Under the pieces are notes generated by a model. It was not told where the DNA came from. It saw only the letters and a program-made list of their open reading frames with translations, and ran no database searches. A DNA stretch of 64,000 bases from CAYGDP01 sp964348665. GTDB lineage: Bacteria; Verrucomicrobiota; Verrucomicrobiia; Palsa-1439; CAYGDP01. This document shows, piece after piece, positions 45,739-53,532 of this stretch (position 1 is the first letter of the stretch; each line of letters opens with the position of its first letter). Made by a program: the position numbers and the translations under genes. The stretch lies in the NCBI GenBank assembly GCA_964348665.1, contig CAYGDP010000012.1, positions 44,733-108,732 on the forward strand. Direction: 5' to 3'.

Positions 45739-45809
45739 CTGCCCGGCCTGGATTCGAACCAGAACAAACGGCTCCAAAGGCCGTTGTGCTACCGTTACAC
45801 CACCGGGCA
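45736..45809 (-). tRNA. tRNA-Gln (anticodon TTG), with encoded CCA
   Basis: On the minus strand the acceptor arms TGCCCGG and CCGGGCA pair over seven bases, followed by discriminator G and CCA. The D arm (GTGTAACGGTAGCAC), anticodon stem ACGGC/GCCGT with loop CTTTGGA, and T arm with GGTTCGAATCC are all present. The anticodon TTG reads CAA (Gln). Length is 74 bases. It is flanked by ispE upstream on the same strand. Confidence 0.96.
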
Positions 45810-45828
45810 ATGCCTATTTCACGCTGAA

Positions 45829-45857
45829 TCGTTACTCGTTAAATCGACAAAATGCAA
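45829..45857 (-). promoter_or_regulatory. Possible sigma-70 promoter of tRNA-Gln
   Basis: On the minus strand TTGCAT is followed after 17 bases by TAACGA, and the tRNA begins about 20 bases after the -10 box. The elements are moderate matches. The spacing and position are right, but the site could be chance. Confidence 0.35.
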
Positions 45858-45863
45858 GTCGTC

Positions 45864-46742
45864 TCACTCAATTGGCCGCGCCACGCACGTCCATAACGTC
45901 GGACCAAACTCTGCCCGCAACGCGCGGGCGACCCGGTCGCCGTCCGCACGGCTGCGGACAATCCCAAACACCGTCGCGCCGCTCCCGCTCATCGCCGCGC
46001 CGAGCGCGCCATGACGAAGTAGCGAGCGCTTGAGCAGCGCCAAAAGCGGAAACTTCGTAAAGACAGGTTTCTCCAGCGAATTTTCCAACAATCGCGCCAA
46101 TTTTCCAACATCTTCAGGCAACGCAACACCTAGGACTTCGGACTTTGGACTTTGGACTTTAGACTTGGGACTCGGGACTTTTTTCGCTCCGCTATGCTGA
46201 TACGCCCATTTCGTCGAGACACCGAAACTTGGATTGACCAGAACGAACCAGCATTTCGATAACGCGCCGACACACTCCACACTCGTCACGATTTCTCCCC
46301 TTCCCTCGCACAGAGCCGGCTTGGATTGCAAAAAGAATGCGACGTCCGAACCGAGCGCCGACGCAATCTCCAACAATTCCGCGTCGTTCGCGCCAAGTTT
46401 CCAAAACTGATTGAGCGCCACTAGAGTCGTTGCCGCGTTCGAGCTGCCGCCGCCCAACCCACCGCCGACCGGCACGCTCTTTCGGAGCATGATTCGCGCG
46501 CCCGCGCGCACGCCAAACTTTTTCTGCAATGCCAACGCTGCCCGCACGACCAGATTCCGTTCGTCGGTCGGAAGCGTTAGGTCACTGCAATTCAGACGAA
46601 TCCCCTTCTCCGCCCTCTCAAATGTCATCGAGTCGGCCAACGACAAGGGGATCATCAGTGTATTCAACTGATGAAATCCGTCGGGGCGACGGCCAAGGAT
46701 TTTCAGCCAGAGGTTGATTTTAGCGGGCGAACGCGTGCGCAT
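45864..46742 (-). CDS. ispE: 4-diphosphocytidyl-2-C-methyl-D-erythritol kinase
   Basis: This GHMP kinase of the non-mevalonate isoprenoid pathway phosphorylates CDP-methylerythritol. The start is the ATG giving MRTRSPAKINLWLKILGRR (292 residues). PAKINL is the usual N-terminal motif, VPVGGGLGGGSSNAAT the ATP-binding GHMP loop, and LGAAMSGSGATVFGI the C-terminal GHMP motif. An insertion encoding KVPSPKSKVQSPKSEV near residue 200 comes from a low-complexity repeat (46134-46180) and keeps the frame. Confidence 0.93.
   Translation of the reverse strand: MRTRSPAKINLWLKILGRRPDGFHQLNTLMIPLSLADSMTFERAEKGIRLNCSDLTLPTDERNLVVRAALALQKKFGVRAGARIMLRKSVPVGGGLGGGSSNAATTLVALNQFWKLGANDAELLEIASALGSDVAFFLQSKPALCEGRGEIVTSVECVGALSKCWFVLVNPSFGVSTKWAYQHSGAKKVPSPKSKVQSPKSEVLGVALPEDVGKLARLLENSLEKPVFTKFPLLALLKRSLLRHGALGAAMSGSGATVFGIVRSRADGDRVARALRAEFGPTLWTCVARPIE
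46134..46180. repeat. Low-complexity GACTTTGG-type repeat inside ispE
   Basis: Six or so degenerate copies of a GGACTT(T)-type unit of 7-9 bases run through this stretch. They encode a Ser-Pro-Lys-rich insertion in IspE. Similar intragenic repeats are known in several environmental bacterial genomes. Confidence 0.75.
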
Positions 46743-46801
46743 GGCAGATGAAAATAGCGTCGCGGCTTGACGCGGGCGAGCAAAATCCGTAAACGAGAGA
46801 G

Positions 46802-48085
46802 ATGGCTGACATCCAACCCTTCGCCGCATGGCATTATGACCCCACCCGCGTCAATCCCGCCGACGTGCTGACCGAGCCGTACGACAAGATTTCGCCCGCG
46901 TTGCAGGCGACCTATTACAACCGTTCCCCGCACAATTTCGTCCGCATCGAGCTAGGATGGGAAGAACCCTTCGACTCCGCTCAGGGCAAGGCCGGCGACA
47001 AATACCAGCGAGCAGCGGAATCTCTATCCGCCTGGCGAAAAGAAAAAATTCTTATCCAGCACCCACGGCCCGCATTCTATCATTACGAGCAAACCTTCTC
47101 ATGGGCGGACGGCCCCGCCCATACTCGCCGCGCCATTCTTGCCCGAGTGCGGCTGACACCCTTCAGCGAGGGCGTCGTGTTACCGCACGAGCACACTCTC
47201 GCCAAGCCTAAGGCAGACCGAATGAGTCTCTTGCGCGCCACCCAGGTGTTTACGGGGCAGATTTTTCTCCTCTACGACGGCCAAAAAGTCCAGTTGCCAT
47301 CCCTCACTGGCAACACGATTTTTGAATACAGCGATGAACACAACATCCAGCATCGGCTCGCAGCGATAACGGACAACCTTACGCCGGCGTTTGCCAATGC
47401 AAAGCTCTACGTTGCCGATGGTCATCATCGCTACGAGACCGCCATCGCCTATCGGGACGAACGACGTGGCCACGCTCCACCCACTCCTGACGCTCCCTAC
47501 GAGTATGTCATGGCCGCGCTCGTGGATTATCGCGATCCCGACCTGCTGATTTTGCCGACGCATCGGGTCATCAAGAATGTGTCGAACTTCGACGCCGAAA
47601 AACTTCACGAACGGCTTCTGGAACATTTTCAAATGGAACGACACCCGGACTTGATGAGATTGCAAGAACATCTCGATCGCACCCCGAACGGTGCGCACTG
47701 TTTCGGAATGTTTCTGCCGCCAAACAACTTTTGGTTGCTCCGTCTGCGACAAAATGTGGATCGAGCGCGATTTTTTGCCGACAAACCGCCGCTCTGGGAT
47801 AATCTCGACGTGGCAATTCTTCACGGCGTAATTCTAGAACCTTTGCTGGGAATCGGCGAGGAACAGCTGCGCCAACAAACCAACGTGGACTATTTCCGCG
47901 ACGCGAGCGATGCGACCCGCAAAGTGGAGAAAAGCGAAGCCCAAGCCGCTTTCTTTCTGAACCCGACACCCGTCGAAAGCGTGATAGCTGTCGCCGACGC
48001 CCGCAGCCGGATGCCGCAGAAGAGCACGGATTTTTACCCGAAATTCCCCAGTGGGCTTACGCTGTATGATGTGAGTGGAAAATAG
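46802..48085 (+). CDS. DUF1015 family protein
   Basis: This 427-residue protein matches DUF1015 over its full length: IQPFAAWHYDP, LTEPYDKISPALQATYY, NFVRIELGWEEP, HEHTLAKPKADRMSLLRAT, YVADGHHRYETAIAYRDER and LPTHRVIKN. The family is widespread and has ParB/Srx-like features, but its function is not established. A segment FDSAQGKAGDK near residues 58-68 comes from a short repeat (46967-46990) and looks like an in-frame insertion. It is divergent from ispE with 59 bases between the starts. Confidence 0.88.
   Translation: MADIQPFAAWHYDPTRVNPADVLTEPYDKISPALQATYYNRSPHNFVRIELGWEEPFDSAQGKAGDKYQRAAESLSAWRKEKILIQHPRPAFYHYEQTFSWADGPAHTRRAILARVRLTPFSEGVVLPHEHTLAKPKADRMSLLRATQVFTGQIFLLYDGQKVQLPSLTGNTIFEYSDEHNIQHRLAAITDNLTPAFANAKLYVADGHHRYETAIAYRDERRGHAPPTPDAPYEYVMAALVDYRDPDLLILPTHRVIKNVSNFDAEKLHERLLEHFQMERHPDLMRLQEHLDRTPNGAHCFGMFLPPNNFWLLRLRQNVDRARFFADKPPLWDNLDVAILHGVILEPLLGIGEEQLRQQTNVDYFRDASDATRKVEKSEAQAAFFLNPTPVESVIAVADARSRMPQKSTDFYPKFPSGLTLYDVSGK
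46967..46990. repeat. Short CTTCGACTCCGCTCAGGG-type repeat inside the DUF1015 gene
   Basis: CCCTTCGACTCCGCTCAGGG followed by CAAG encodes FDSAQGK. This type of sequence is a recurrent intragenic insertion in many environmental bacterial genomes. Its ends (CCCT and AGGG) are complementary. Confidence 0.55.
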
Positions 48086-48346
48086 GATTGGCCACGAAAA
48101 AGAACAAGAAACACGAAAAGTTCTGTCCCCGTTTGTAGCAATATAAAACGACTGGAAAACATTTATCGCGAGATACCAATTTGAAAACCCTTTGCAAAGA
48201 TCGGCGGTTTCCTGAATGGATCCCTCAGAAGAAATCAGAGCAACAGACGGCAGCTAATCAGTGGCAGGCCGACATCCTGCGACGTTTTGTGTCAAGCTAT
48301 GCCAGCCATGTGATTGAAGCCCGTGGCCGTCAGTTTCAGCAGCTTT

Positions 48347-49024
48347 TTAGGTGGTGGGCGGCACAGCGCGGCTATTCGCCTTGAGAAGTGACACTACGCC
48401 TGGCCGGTCATCATAAAGGTCTTCGATTATGCGACTGACGTAATGGTGAGAAGCTTCAACTTCTTCGGGTTCAACCTGGCGCCAATCTTCGTGGAGGACA
48501 TCGTTACCCAGTACGCGAACTAGGTCCTGGGCTCGGCCTCGCCGTGCTGCTGTGATGACACCCACTAAGGCGGCAGCTTCGATCTTCTTGAACAGATCGC
48601 GCTCGTCGAAACCGTTGGCGACCAACAACTTTTCCAGCGCGGAACGCAGTAGCGCCGCCGCTCCTCGCCAGGCTCCGGCAGACATGCACACCTCAGCCTC
48701 TCGGAACTCGCTTACGACGCCAGCTGGGACTCCATCAGGCAGAGCCGCTTTGGGCCGTGCTCTAGGCCAGAAGGCCTCCAATCTGGCGCCGGTAAAGCTG
48801 TCGTTGATGTGAATTGTCGCCACACCCGGTCTGGAGCACACTGAGCAACGGTAGAGCTTATGGAACAAGCGGGTGAATGACTGGTTCTGGTAGCGGTGGG
48901 GATTGTTGATAATGATTGTTCCAAATTCAGAGGAGGTACTGCCCTCTTTGTATTCGAAGGTTGCCGGAACTCCACAATCAGGGCAGTCAGCGCGGATGTT
49001 GGAACCTACAAGTTGCGGATTCAT
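48347..49024 (-). CDS. DUF4145-containing protein with zinc-ribbon-like N-terminus
   Basis: The ATG at 49024 gives 225 residues. The N-terminal part has two Cys pairs (ADCPDCG and YRCSVCSRPG), likely a zinc ribbon. The C-terminal part matches DUF4145: VVSEFREAEVCMSAGAWRGAAALLRSALEKLL, LFKKIEAAALVGVI and LGNDVLHEDWRQVEPEE. DUF4145 is often found alone or with restriction and defence proteins; its function is not known. An upstream TTG extension is unlikely because it would begin a few bases after the -10 box. A 261-bp gap after its stop (48086-48346) holds no convincing gene. Confidence 0.78.
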   Translation of the reverse strand: MNPQLVGSNIRADCPDCGVPATFEYKEGSTSSEFGTIIINNPHRYQNQSFTRLFHKLYRCSVCSRPGVATIHINDSFTGARLEAFWPRARPKAALPDGVPAGVVSEFREAEVCMSAGAWRGAAALLRSALEKLLVANGFDERDLFKKIEAAALVGVITAARRGRAQDLVRVLGNDVLHEDWRQVEPEEVEASHHYVSRIIEDLYDDRPGVVSLLKANSRAVPPTT

Positions 49025-49070
49025 GGTAGTCTTCCCGTGCACCAACATATATTCGACTGAGTTATTACTC

Positions 49071-49133
49071 TTGTCGTTATTTTCATCGCGCAAATTCTAA
49101 AGCAAAACGCGGTGTAGTCAACAAGGGTTTGCG
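49071..49133. repeat. 63-bp promoter-containing repeat, copy 1
   Basis: This segment is about 84% identical (53 of 63 bases) to 49626-49688. The last 19 bases, GTAGTCAACAAGGGTTTGC, are the same in both. It lies about 46 bases before the DUF4145 start, while copy 2 lies at the matching place before the VOC gene. Confidence 0.85.
49094..49121 (-). promoter_or_regulatory. Probable sigma-70 promoter of the DUF4145 gene
   Basis: On the minus strand TTGACT is followed after 16 bases by TAGAAT. The same elements are conserved in the second repeat copy, which supports a real promoter. Confidence 0.6.
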
Positions 49134-49159
49134 CGGCGGCTGGAGGCGCTGATTCTACT

Positions 49160-49582
49160 TCACTCCTGAAGAATCCAGTGAGGATTCCACACAACCTCCC
49201 ACAAATGTCGGTCAGGATCAAAAAAGTAGCCTGCGTAGCCTCCCCAAAAAGTATCACAAGCCGGCTTTACGATGACTGCGCCTGCGTTTTTTGCTTGTTC
49301 CATAACTGCATCAACTTCCTCTTTTGACGAGACATTGTGACCCAGCGTGCATTCGGTTGGACTTGGAGTTCCCAGGGCGATTCCGGAATCATAGGAAATG
49401 CTTTTGCGCGGCCAGATCGCAAGTTTTATACCCGCCTGCAATTCAAAGAAGGCCACCGCCCCGTGTTCAAACTCGGTGCCAATGATGCCCTCGGTTTGGA
49501 AACCCAACCCATCACGATAAAATCGAAGCGCCCTCTCCAAATCATCAACCCCGATGGTAATAACAGTGATTCGTGGCTTCAT
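49160..49582 (-). CDS. VOC-family (glyoxalase/bleomycin resistance-like) protein
   Basis: The ATG at 49582 has a good ribosome-binding site (AGGAG) and gives 140 residues. The fold shows the paired beta-alpha-beta-beta-beta units: ITVITIGVDDLERALRFYRDGLGF, AFFELQAGIKLAIW, then VDAVMEQAKNAGAVIVKPACDTFWGGYAGYFFDPDRHLWEVVWNP. The final block with GGYAGYFFDPDRH is common in VOC members acting as small-molecule-binding or lyase-like enzymes. The substrate is unknown. It lies between two copies of a promoter repeat. Confidence 0.88.
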   Translation of the reverse strand: MKPRITVITIGVDDLERALRFYRDGLGFQTEGIIGTEFEHGAVAFFELQAGIKLAIWPRKSISYDSGIALGTPSPTECTLGHNVSSKEEVDAVMEQAKNAGAVIVKPACDTFWGGYAGYFFDPDRHLWEVVWNPHWILQE

Positions 49583-49625
49583 TGGCACGCTCCTGGTAGA
49601 ACACCATATTGATTCAACCACGTCC

Positions 49626-49688
49626 TTGTCGTTTTTCGCATCGGGCAAATTTTAGAGCATTACGCAGCGTAGTCAACAAGGGTTTGCG
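49626..49688. repeat. 63-bp promoter-containing repeat, copy 2
   Basis: This copy lies between the stop of rlmI and the start of the VOC gene. It shares 53 of 63 bases with copy 1. Confidence 0.85.
49649..49676 (-). promoter_or_regulatory. Probable sigma-70 promoter of the VOC gene
   Basis: On the minus strand TTGACT and TAAAAT are separated by 16 bases. The -10 box is close to consensus. The site is conserved in the other repeat copy. Confidence 0.65.
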
Positions 49689-49693
49689 ACGGC

Positions 49694-51064
49694 TCAAACC
49701 ACCTGAAACACGAATCCCTTCAAGTATTCTGTCTCGGGGACGGCGGGCAGAATTGGATGATCGAGGGATTGGCTCAATGTGCGGACGAGGCGCAGGTCGC
49801 GATGAGCATCGGTGGCGGCGTTGACGGCGATGTTGAGGAAAAGGTCGCGGTCAATGTGGTGCGAGCAGCAGAAGGTCGCCAAATAACCGCCCGGTCGCAG
49901 GAGCTTGAGGGAACGCAGATGGATTTCTTTGTAACCGCGAATGGCGGAATCCACGGCGTCACGAGTGCGAGTGAAGGTGGGAGGATCCAAGATGATTACG
50001 TCGAAAGGTGAAGGGAGAGGAGTGAGGGGAGTGGCGATTGGGGATTGGGGATTGGGGACTGGTGATTGGGAATTTTGGGTCGTGGATACAGAGCCACTGG
50101 GCGCGGCTTGTTTTGATTTTCCAGTGGTTTCTTTCTCAGGAGGAGACGCCTGTGCCGCCAATTTCTTTGTCTTGGTGGCGGAAGAGAGATAATCGAAAAC
50201 ATTGGCGGCAACCCATTCGCACTGATTTTCCAGATTATTCAGCTTGGCATTGTCCTTGGCGATGGCGAGAGCGGCGACGGATTGATCCAGCCCAATCACA
50301 TGAGCGCCGGCGCGGGCGGCGTGAAGCGCGAACCCACCGTGATAACAAAAACAATCGAGGACATGGAGCTGGCCGCTCGATGCGGGATGCGTAATACTGG
50401 AGACGAGTTGTTCGATGATTCGGTAATTCTCGGTTTGATCGAGGAAAAACCCGGTTTTTTGGCCACCTAACAAGTCCGTGTTGAACTTCAAACCATTGAT
50501 TTCGATGTCTGCGAGCCAAGCTGATTGCTGATGGCTGACGGCTGATGGCTTTCCGCTTTGCCAAAGGATGCCCTTAGCCTGTTCCAAGCCTTCGAGCTTG
50601 CGGGTGGGAGCGTCGCTGCGTTCGAGAATAACATCGGGCTTGCATAGTTCAACGAGCAGCTTGACGAACATCTCTTTGCGTTTCTCGATGCCGAGCGTGA
50701 GTGCCTGAAGAACGAGCGTCGAGCCGTAACGATCCACAATCAGACCGGGAAGAAAATCCGCCTCGGACGAGACAAGCCGATAGCAGGAGGAAGGTGACTG
50801 GCGAAAGACAATTGCGGCTTGGAGACGGCTGCGGAAGAATGCCTCGTTAATATCCTCGATTTCACGGGTGAGTCGGCGGACGACGATTTGGCTGCGCGGG
50901 TTGTAGTACCCTCGACCGAGGTAACGGCCTCGATGGTCTCGAATTTCCACGATGTCACCGCCTTGAGGCGCGCCTGTGGTTTTATCCGCTTCACTGGAGT
51001 AAATCCACGGATGACCAGCATCGAGGCGGTCGAGCTGACCGCGTTTGAGGTAAATAGCAGACAC
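49694..51064 (-). CDS. rlmI: 23S rRNA (cytosine-C5)-methyltransferase, RlmI family
   Basis: This 456-residue protein has an N-terminal PUA-like domain (YLKRGQLDRLDAGHPWIYSSE), a central EEHEE-type region (LPGLIVDRYGSTLVLQ) and a Rossmann methyltransferase domain with VLDCFCYHGGFALHAARAG, IILDPPTFTRTRD and ATFCCSHHI, the last with the catalytic-type Cys. It is about 60 residues longer than usual because of two insertions: SAVSHQQSA and a roughly 45-residue Ser/Pro/Gln-rich loop before the DPP motif. Both come from low-complexity DNA repeats. Confidence 0.9.
   Translation of the reverse strand: MSAIYLKRGQLDRLDAGHPWIYSSEADKTTGAPQGGDIVEIRDHRGRYLGRGYYNPRSQIVVRRLTREIEDINEAFFRSRLQAAIVFRQSPSSCYRLVSSEADFLPGLIVDRYGSTLVLQALTLGIEKRKEMFVKLLVELCKPDVILERSDAPTRKLEGLEQAKGILWQSGKPSAVSHQQSAWLADIEINGLKFNTDLLGGQKTGFFLDQTENYRIIEQLVSSITHPASSGQLHVLDCFCYHGGFALHAARAGAHVIGLDQSVAALAIAKDNAKLNNLENQCEWVAANVFDYLSSATKTKKLAAQASPPEKETTGKSKQAAPSGSVSTTQNSQSPVPNPQSPIATPLTPLPSPFDVIILDPPTFTRTRDAVDSAIRGYKEIHLRSLKLLRPGGYLATFCCSHHIDRDLFLNIAVNAATDAHRDLRLVRTLSQSLDHPILPAVPETEYLKGFVFQVV
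50036..50074. repeat. GATTGGG-type low-complexity repeat inside rlmI
   Basis: About five degenerate units of a GATTGGG(G)-type sequence encode NSQSPVPNPQSPI. They make up the end of the in-frame loop before the DPP motif. Confidence 0.75.
50521..50550. repeat. CTGATGG-type low-complexity repeat inside rlmI
   Basis: Three copies of a GCTGATGGCTGA-like unit encode SAVSHQQSA. This is an in-frame insertion in a poorly conserved loop. Confidence 0.7.
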
Positions 51065-51116
51065 AGAAACAGAATAGCGGAAAACATGGAAAGGTTACAT
51101 CGTTAAATTATGAAAT

Positions 51117-51596
51117 CTATTCCAAAGATTTCCAATCAGTCGTGATTTGACCGCCTAGAATCTCCATGATGGCCACCGTGCGCGGGTAATCGAAGCGTTT
51201 CGGGCCAGCGGATCCGGGATTGAAGATGACAATCCCATCCAGGTCATCGCGTTTAGGGATATGGGTGTGGCCATAGAGGAGAATGTCGGGTTTCTCGCGA
51301 GCGACTTCGGCGGCTGTTTTGACATTCAGCTTGGTCGGGCGACCGATGATATGGGTCATCAGAATTTTTTTGCCACCGAACTCGACCCGTGCGAATATCG
51401 GCAACTCTGCCAGTTCGCCGCCATCCACGTTGCCGCAAACGACCGTGACAGGCGCAATCTGCCGGAGTTTATCGAGAATTTGCGGGTCGTCCACGTCCCC
51501 GGCGTGAAGGATATGAGTGACATCGTTGAACAGTGCCGGAACTTTCCTGTCAAATAGGCCGTGGGTATCCGCGATGATGCCGAGGCGAATTTTCAT
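51117..51596 (-). CDS. YfcE/MJ0936-type metallophosphoesterase
   Basis: The ATG at 51596 gives 159 residues beginning KIRLGIIADTHGLFD. Metal-binding motifs are in order: DTH, HAGDVDD, GNVDG, THIIGRP and LLYGHTHIPK, then NPGSAGPKR. This is the compact YfcE/MJ0936 branch of calcineurin-like phosphodiesterases, which act on simple phosphodiesters. The physiological substrate is unknown. It is divergent from the secreted repeat protein at 51663. Confidence 0.9.
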   Translation of the reverse strand: MKIRLGIIADTHGLFDRKVPALFNDVTHILHAGDVDDPQILDKLRQIAPVTVVCGNVDGGELAELPIFARVEFGGKKILMTHIIGRPTKLNVKTAAEVAREKPDILLYGHTHIPKRDDLDGIVIFNPGSAGPKRFDYPRTVAIMEILGGQITTDWKSLE

Positions 51597-51662
51597 GGGA
51601 AATAGCGAGGCGATAGAGTAACGCGGACGCACGAAAAGTCAACGCAACAAAGGATGACAACA

Positions 51663-52205
51663 ATGAAAAGCAGCATAATGACGGCCATTACCGCACTGGG
51701 AATGCTTGCGATCGCCGGGATCGCTCAAGACCAACCCCCTGTACCCGGCGGCGACCAACAGAGGCGCCGGGGTGGTCCGGATGCCCAGCAAGCGCAACAA
51801 AACCCGGATCGGATGCGTCAATTTGGGCGGATCAGCGAAGCGATGCAGCCCAGCCCGATTTTTGCCAACGCCAAACACGTCTATATCCTGCGCGGCGAAA
51901 CACTCTATCAATTCTCCGCTGATACGCTGGAAGTTTCCAAGAAAGTGCAAATACCTTCCGCAACCGTTGGCGGTCAGGACGCCGGCGGACAGGATCGGCG
52001 ACAGATATTCGCGGCGATGCAACCCGCATCTCTCTTCGCGACCGACAAATTCGTCTATGTATTGAAAGGCGAACAGCTCTTACAATTTCGCAGCGACGAC
52101 CTTGAACCGGTGAAAAAGGCTTCCGTTCCATCACCCCTTGGCGAACCCGGTGGACAAGCAGGTCAACCCCGGCCAGACGAGCCCCGACGTGAGCGCAAGG
52201 AGTAG
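51663..52205 (+). CDS. Small secreted protein with two tandem beta-propeller-like units
   Basis: The ATG at 51663 is about nine bases after AAAGGA and gives 180 residues with a signal peptide (SIMTAITALGMLAIAGIA). An ATG three codons upstream is possible but too close to the ribosome site. Two similar units follow: one has ISEAMQPSPIFANAKHVYIL and ETLYQFSADTLEVSKKVQIPS, the other FAAMQPASLFATDKFVYVL and EQLLQFRSDDLEPVKKASVPS. Flanks are rich in Gln, Gly, Pro and Arg. No named family is recognised. The neighbouring convergent gene encodes a PQQ-like propeller. Confidence 0.7.
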   Translation: MKSSIMTAITALGMLAIAGIAQDQPPVPGGDQQRRRGGPDAQQAQQNPDRMRQFGRISEAMQPSPIFANAKHVYILRGETLYQFSADTLEVSKKVQIPSATVGGQDAGGQDRRQIFAAMQPASLFATDKFVYVLKGEQLLQFRSDDLEPVKKASVPSPLGEPGGQAGQPRPDEPRRERKE

Positions 52206-52256
52206 TGAAACTCCGATTTCCAGCGCGTTAGATTGAACTCGTCCAATTACGGGGAC

Positions 52257-53504
52257 TTATTGCTTGATATTGTAGCTAAGCAGAACGTCTTGGTCGCGGA
52301 GATAGAGACGGCCGTTGGCAACAACCGGGTGCGGCCACGTATTCTTGCCGCTGCGATCGGGCTGTTGGAATCGGCCTTTTCCAAAGTACCCTTTGGGCGA
52401 GGCCTCAACGAGGGTGACAGGCCCGTTTTCGTTGCGCGCTATGAGGTGGCCATCCGCATAAACCAGTGAACTCTTGCCTGCGGTGCGGTCGTCCCAAACT
52501 GATTCGCCCGTGGAGAACTTGAGACATCGCAAGATGGATTCGTCGCTGCCATACAGATATTCCCCCAGTAACACGAGACCGCCGTGATGATTTTTCATCT
52601 GTTTGGTGAAATAGACTTCCTTCGCGGCATCTTCCGGTTCTGCAACCGGTGTCAACGACGGCACCAACTTGACCAGACCGCCACCCGTACCATAACTGGA
52701 TGCGGCAAAGACAAAGCCGTTGGAAAAGATGGGGGTGGCGATGTTCGCAGTTCCGTTAGCGGGCTTCCTGTAACTCCAAAGCAATTTCCCGTCCCTGGCT
52801 GATACGCCAAATACACTCGATCTCATGAATTGGATGTATTGTTTTTCCGTACCCATTTGACCGATGATGATGGACGAGTACGCCGCGACATCACCACCGG
52901 ACGATTTCCAAATCAGCGCACCGGTTTTCTTGTTCAATGCAACGAGGCTCGCTTCCTTGCCGCCCGGCGTGCAAACGACGCGATCACCATCCACCAGAGG
53001 CGATTCGCTGTATCCCCACCCGCCGCCCTCACCGCGGAAATCCTTGCGAAACTCTTTCCGCCATCGTTCTTTGCCAGTTGAAACTTCGAGGCATACAATA
53101 TCCCCATTGATGCCAATCGCGTATAGCAAGTCGCCGTCAATCGTCGGCGTGCAACGCGGTCCCGGATATCCTCCGCCGTTTGCCCGAACCGGCCCCACAA
53201 CAACCGACCAAATTATTTTCCCGTCTTTTTCATTGAGCGCGAGAACATATTCATCTTTTCCCTGGTTCCCCATGGTGAAGATGCGGCCATTCGCCACGGC
53301 GACACTCGAATACCCATCGCCCAAGCCAGTGCTTTTCCAAGCCAGCGGCGGCCCGTCCGCGGGCCATTGCTTTAACAAACCCGTCTCGCTCGAAATGCCA
53401 TCGCGCCTCGGGCCGCGCCACTGTGGCCAGTCCTCGGGACGACCCTCCACAGACACCATCGCCGCAAGCAAGAGTAACACAGGCCGATTCAAGTTGATTT
53501 TCAT
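52257..53504 (-). CDS. Secreted PQQ-like beta-propeller protein
   Basis: The ATG at 53504 is preceded by AAGGAG and gives 415 residues with a signal peptide (RPVLLLLAAMVSVEG). The opening DWPQWRGPRRDGISSETGLL is the standard start of this verrucomicrobial and planctomycete family. Propeller strands include LAWKSTGLGDGYSSVAVANGRIF, VLALNEKDGKIIWSVVV and LVALNKKTGALIWKSSGG. It is a second, separate member of the family seen at 42355. Function is probably extracellular and not clearly enzymatic. Confidence 0.86.
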   Translation of the reverse strand: MKINLNRPVLLLLAAMVSVEGRPEDWPQWRGPRRDGISSETGLLKQWPADGPPLAWKSTGLGDGYSSVAVANGRIFTMGNQGKDEYVLALNEKDGKIIWSVVVGPVRANGGGYPGPRCTPTIDGDLLYAIGINGDIVCLEVSTGKERWRKEFRKDFRGEGGGWGYSESPLVDGDRVVCTPGGKEASLVALNKKTGALIWKSSGGDVAAYSSIIIGQMGTEKQYIQFMRSSVFGVSARDGKLLWSYRKPANGTANIATPIFSNGFVFAASSYGTGGGLVKLVPSLTPVAEPEDAAKEVYFTKQMKNHHGGLVLLGEYLYGSDESILRCLKFSTGESVWDDRTAGKSSLVYADGHLIARNENGPVTLVEASPKGYFGKGRFQQPDRSGKNTWPHPVVANGRLYLRDQDVLLSYNIKQ

Positions 53505-53532
53505 GGGATAGTCTCCTTGGATTGACAAACGG

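Noticed and set aside
48181..48384. 67-residue ORF on the + strand with a TTG start
   Set aside because: It has no recognisable family or ribosome site and overlaps the well-supported 3' end of the DUF4145 gene. The 261-bp gap around it (48086-48346) shows no other gene.
49025..49093. TTG-started extension of the DUF4145 protein (and the matching one of the VOC protein at 49583-49648)
   Set aside because: The two extensions look alike only because they are encoded by the duplicated promoter repeat; they would start a few bases after the -10 boxes.
49094..49688. Integron-type gene cassettes with attC sites
   Set aside because: The repeated segments lie before the genes rather than after them, lack the paired R and L boxes of attC, and fit sigma-70 promoters better.
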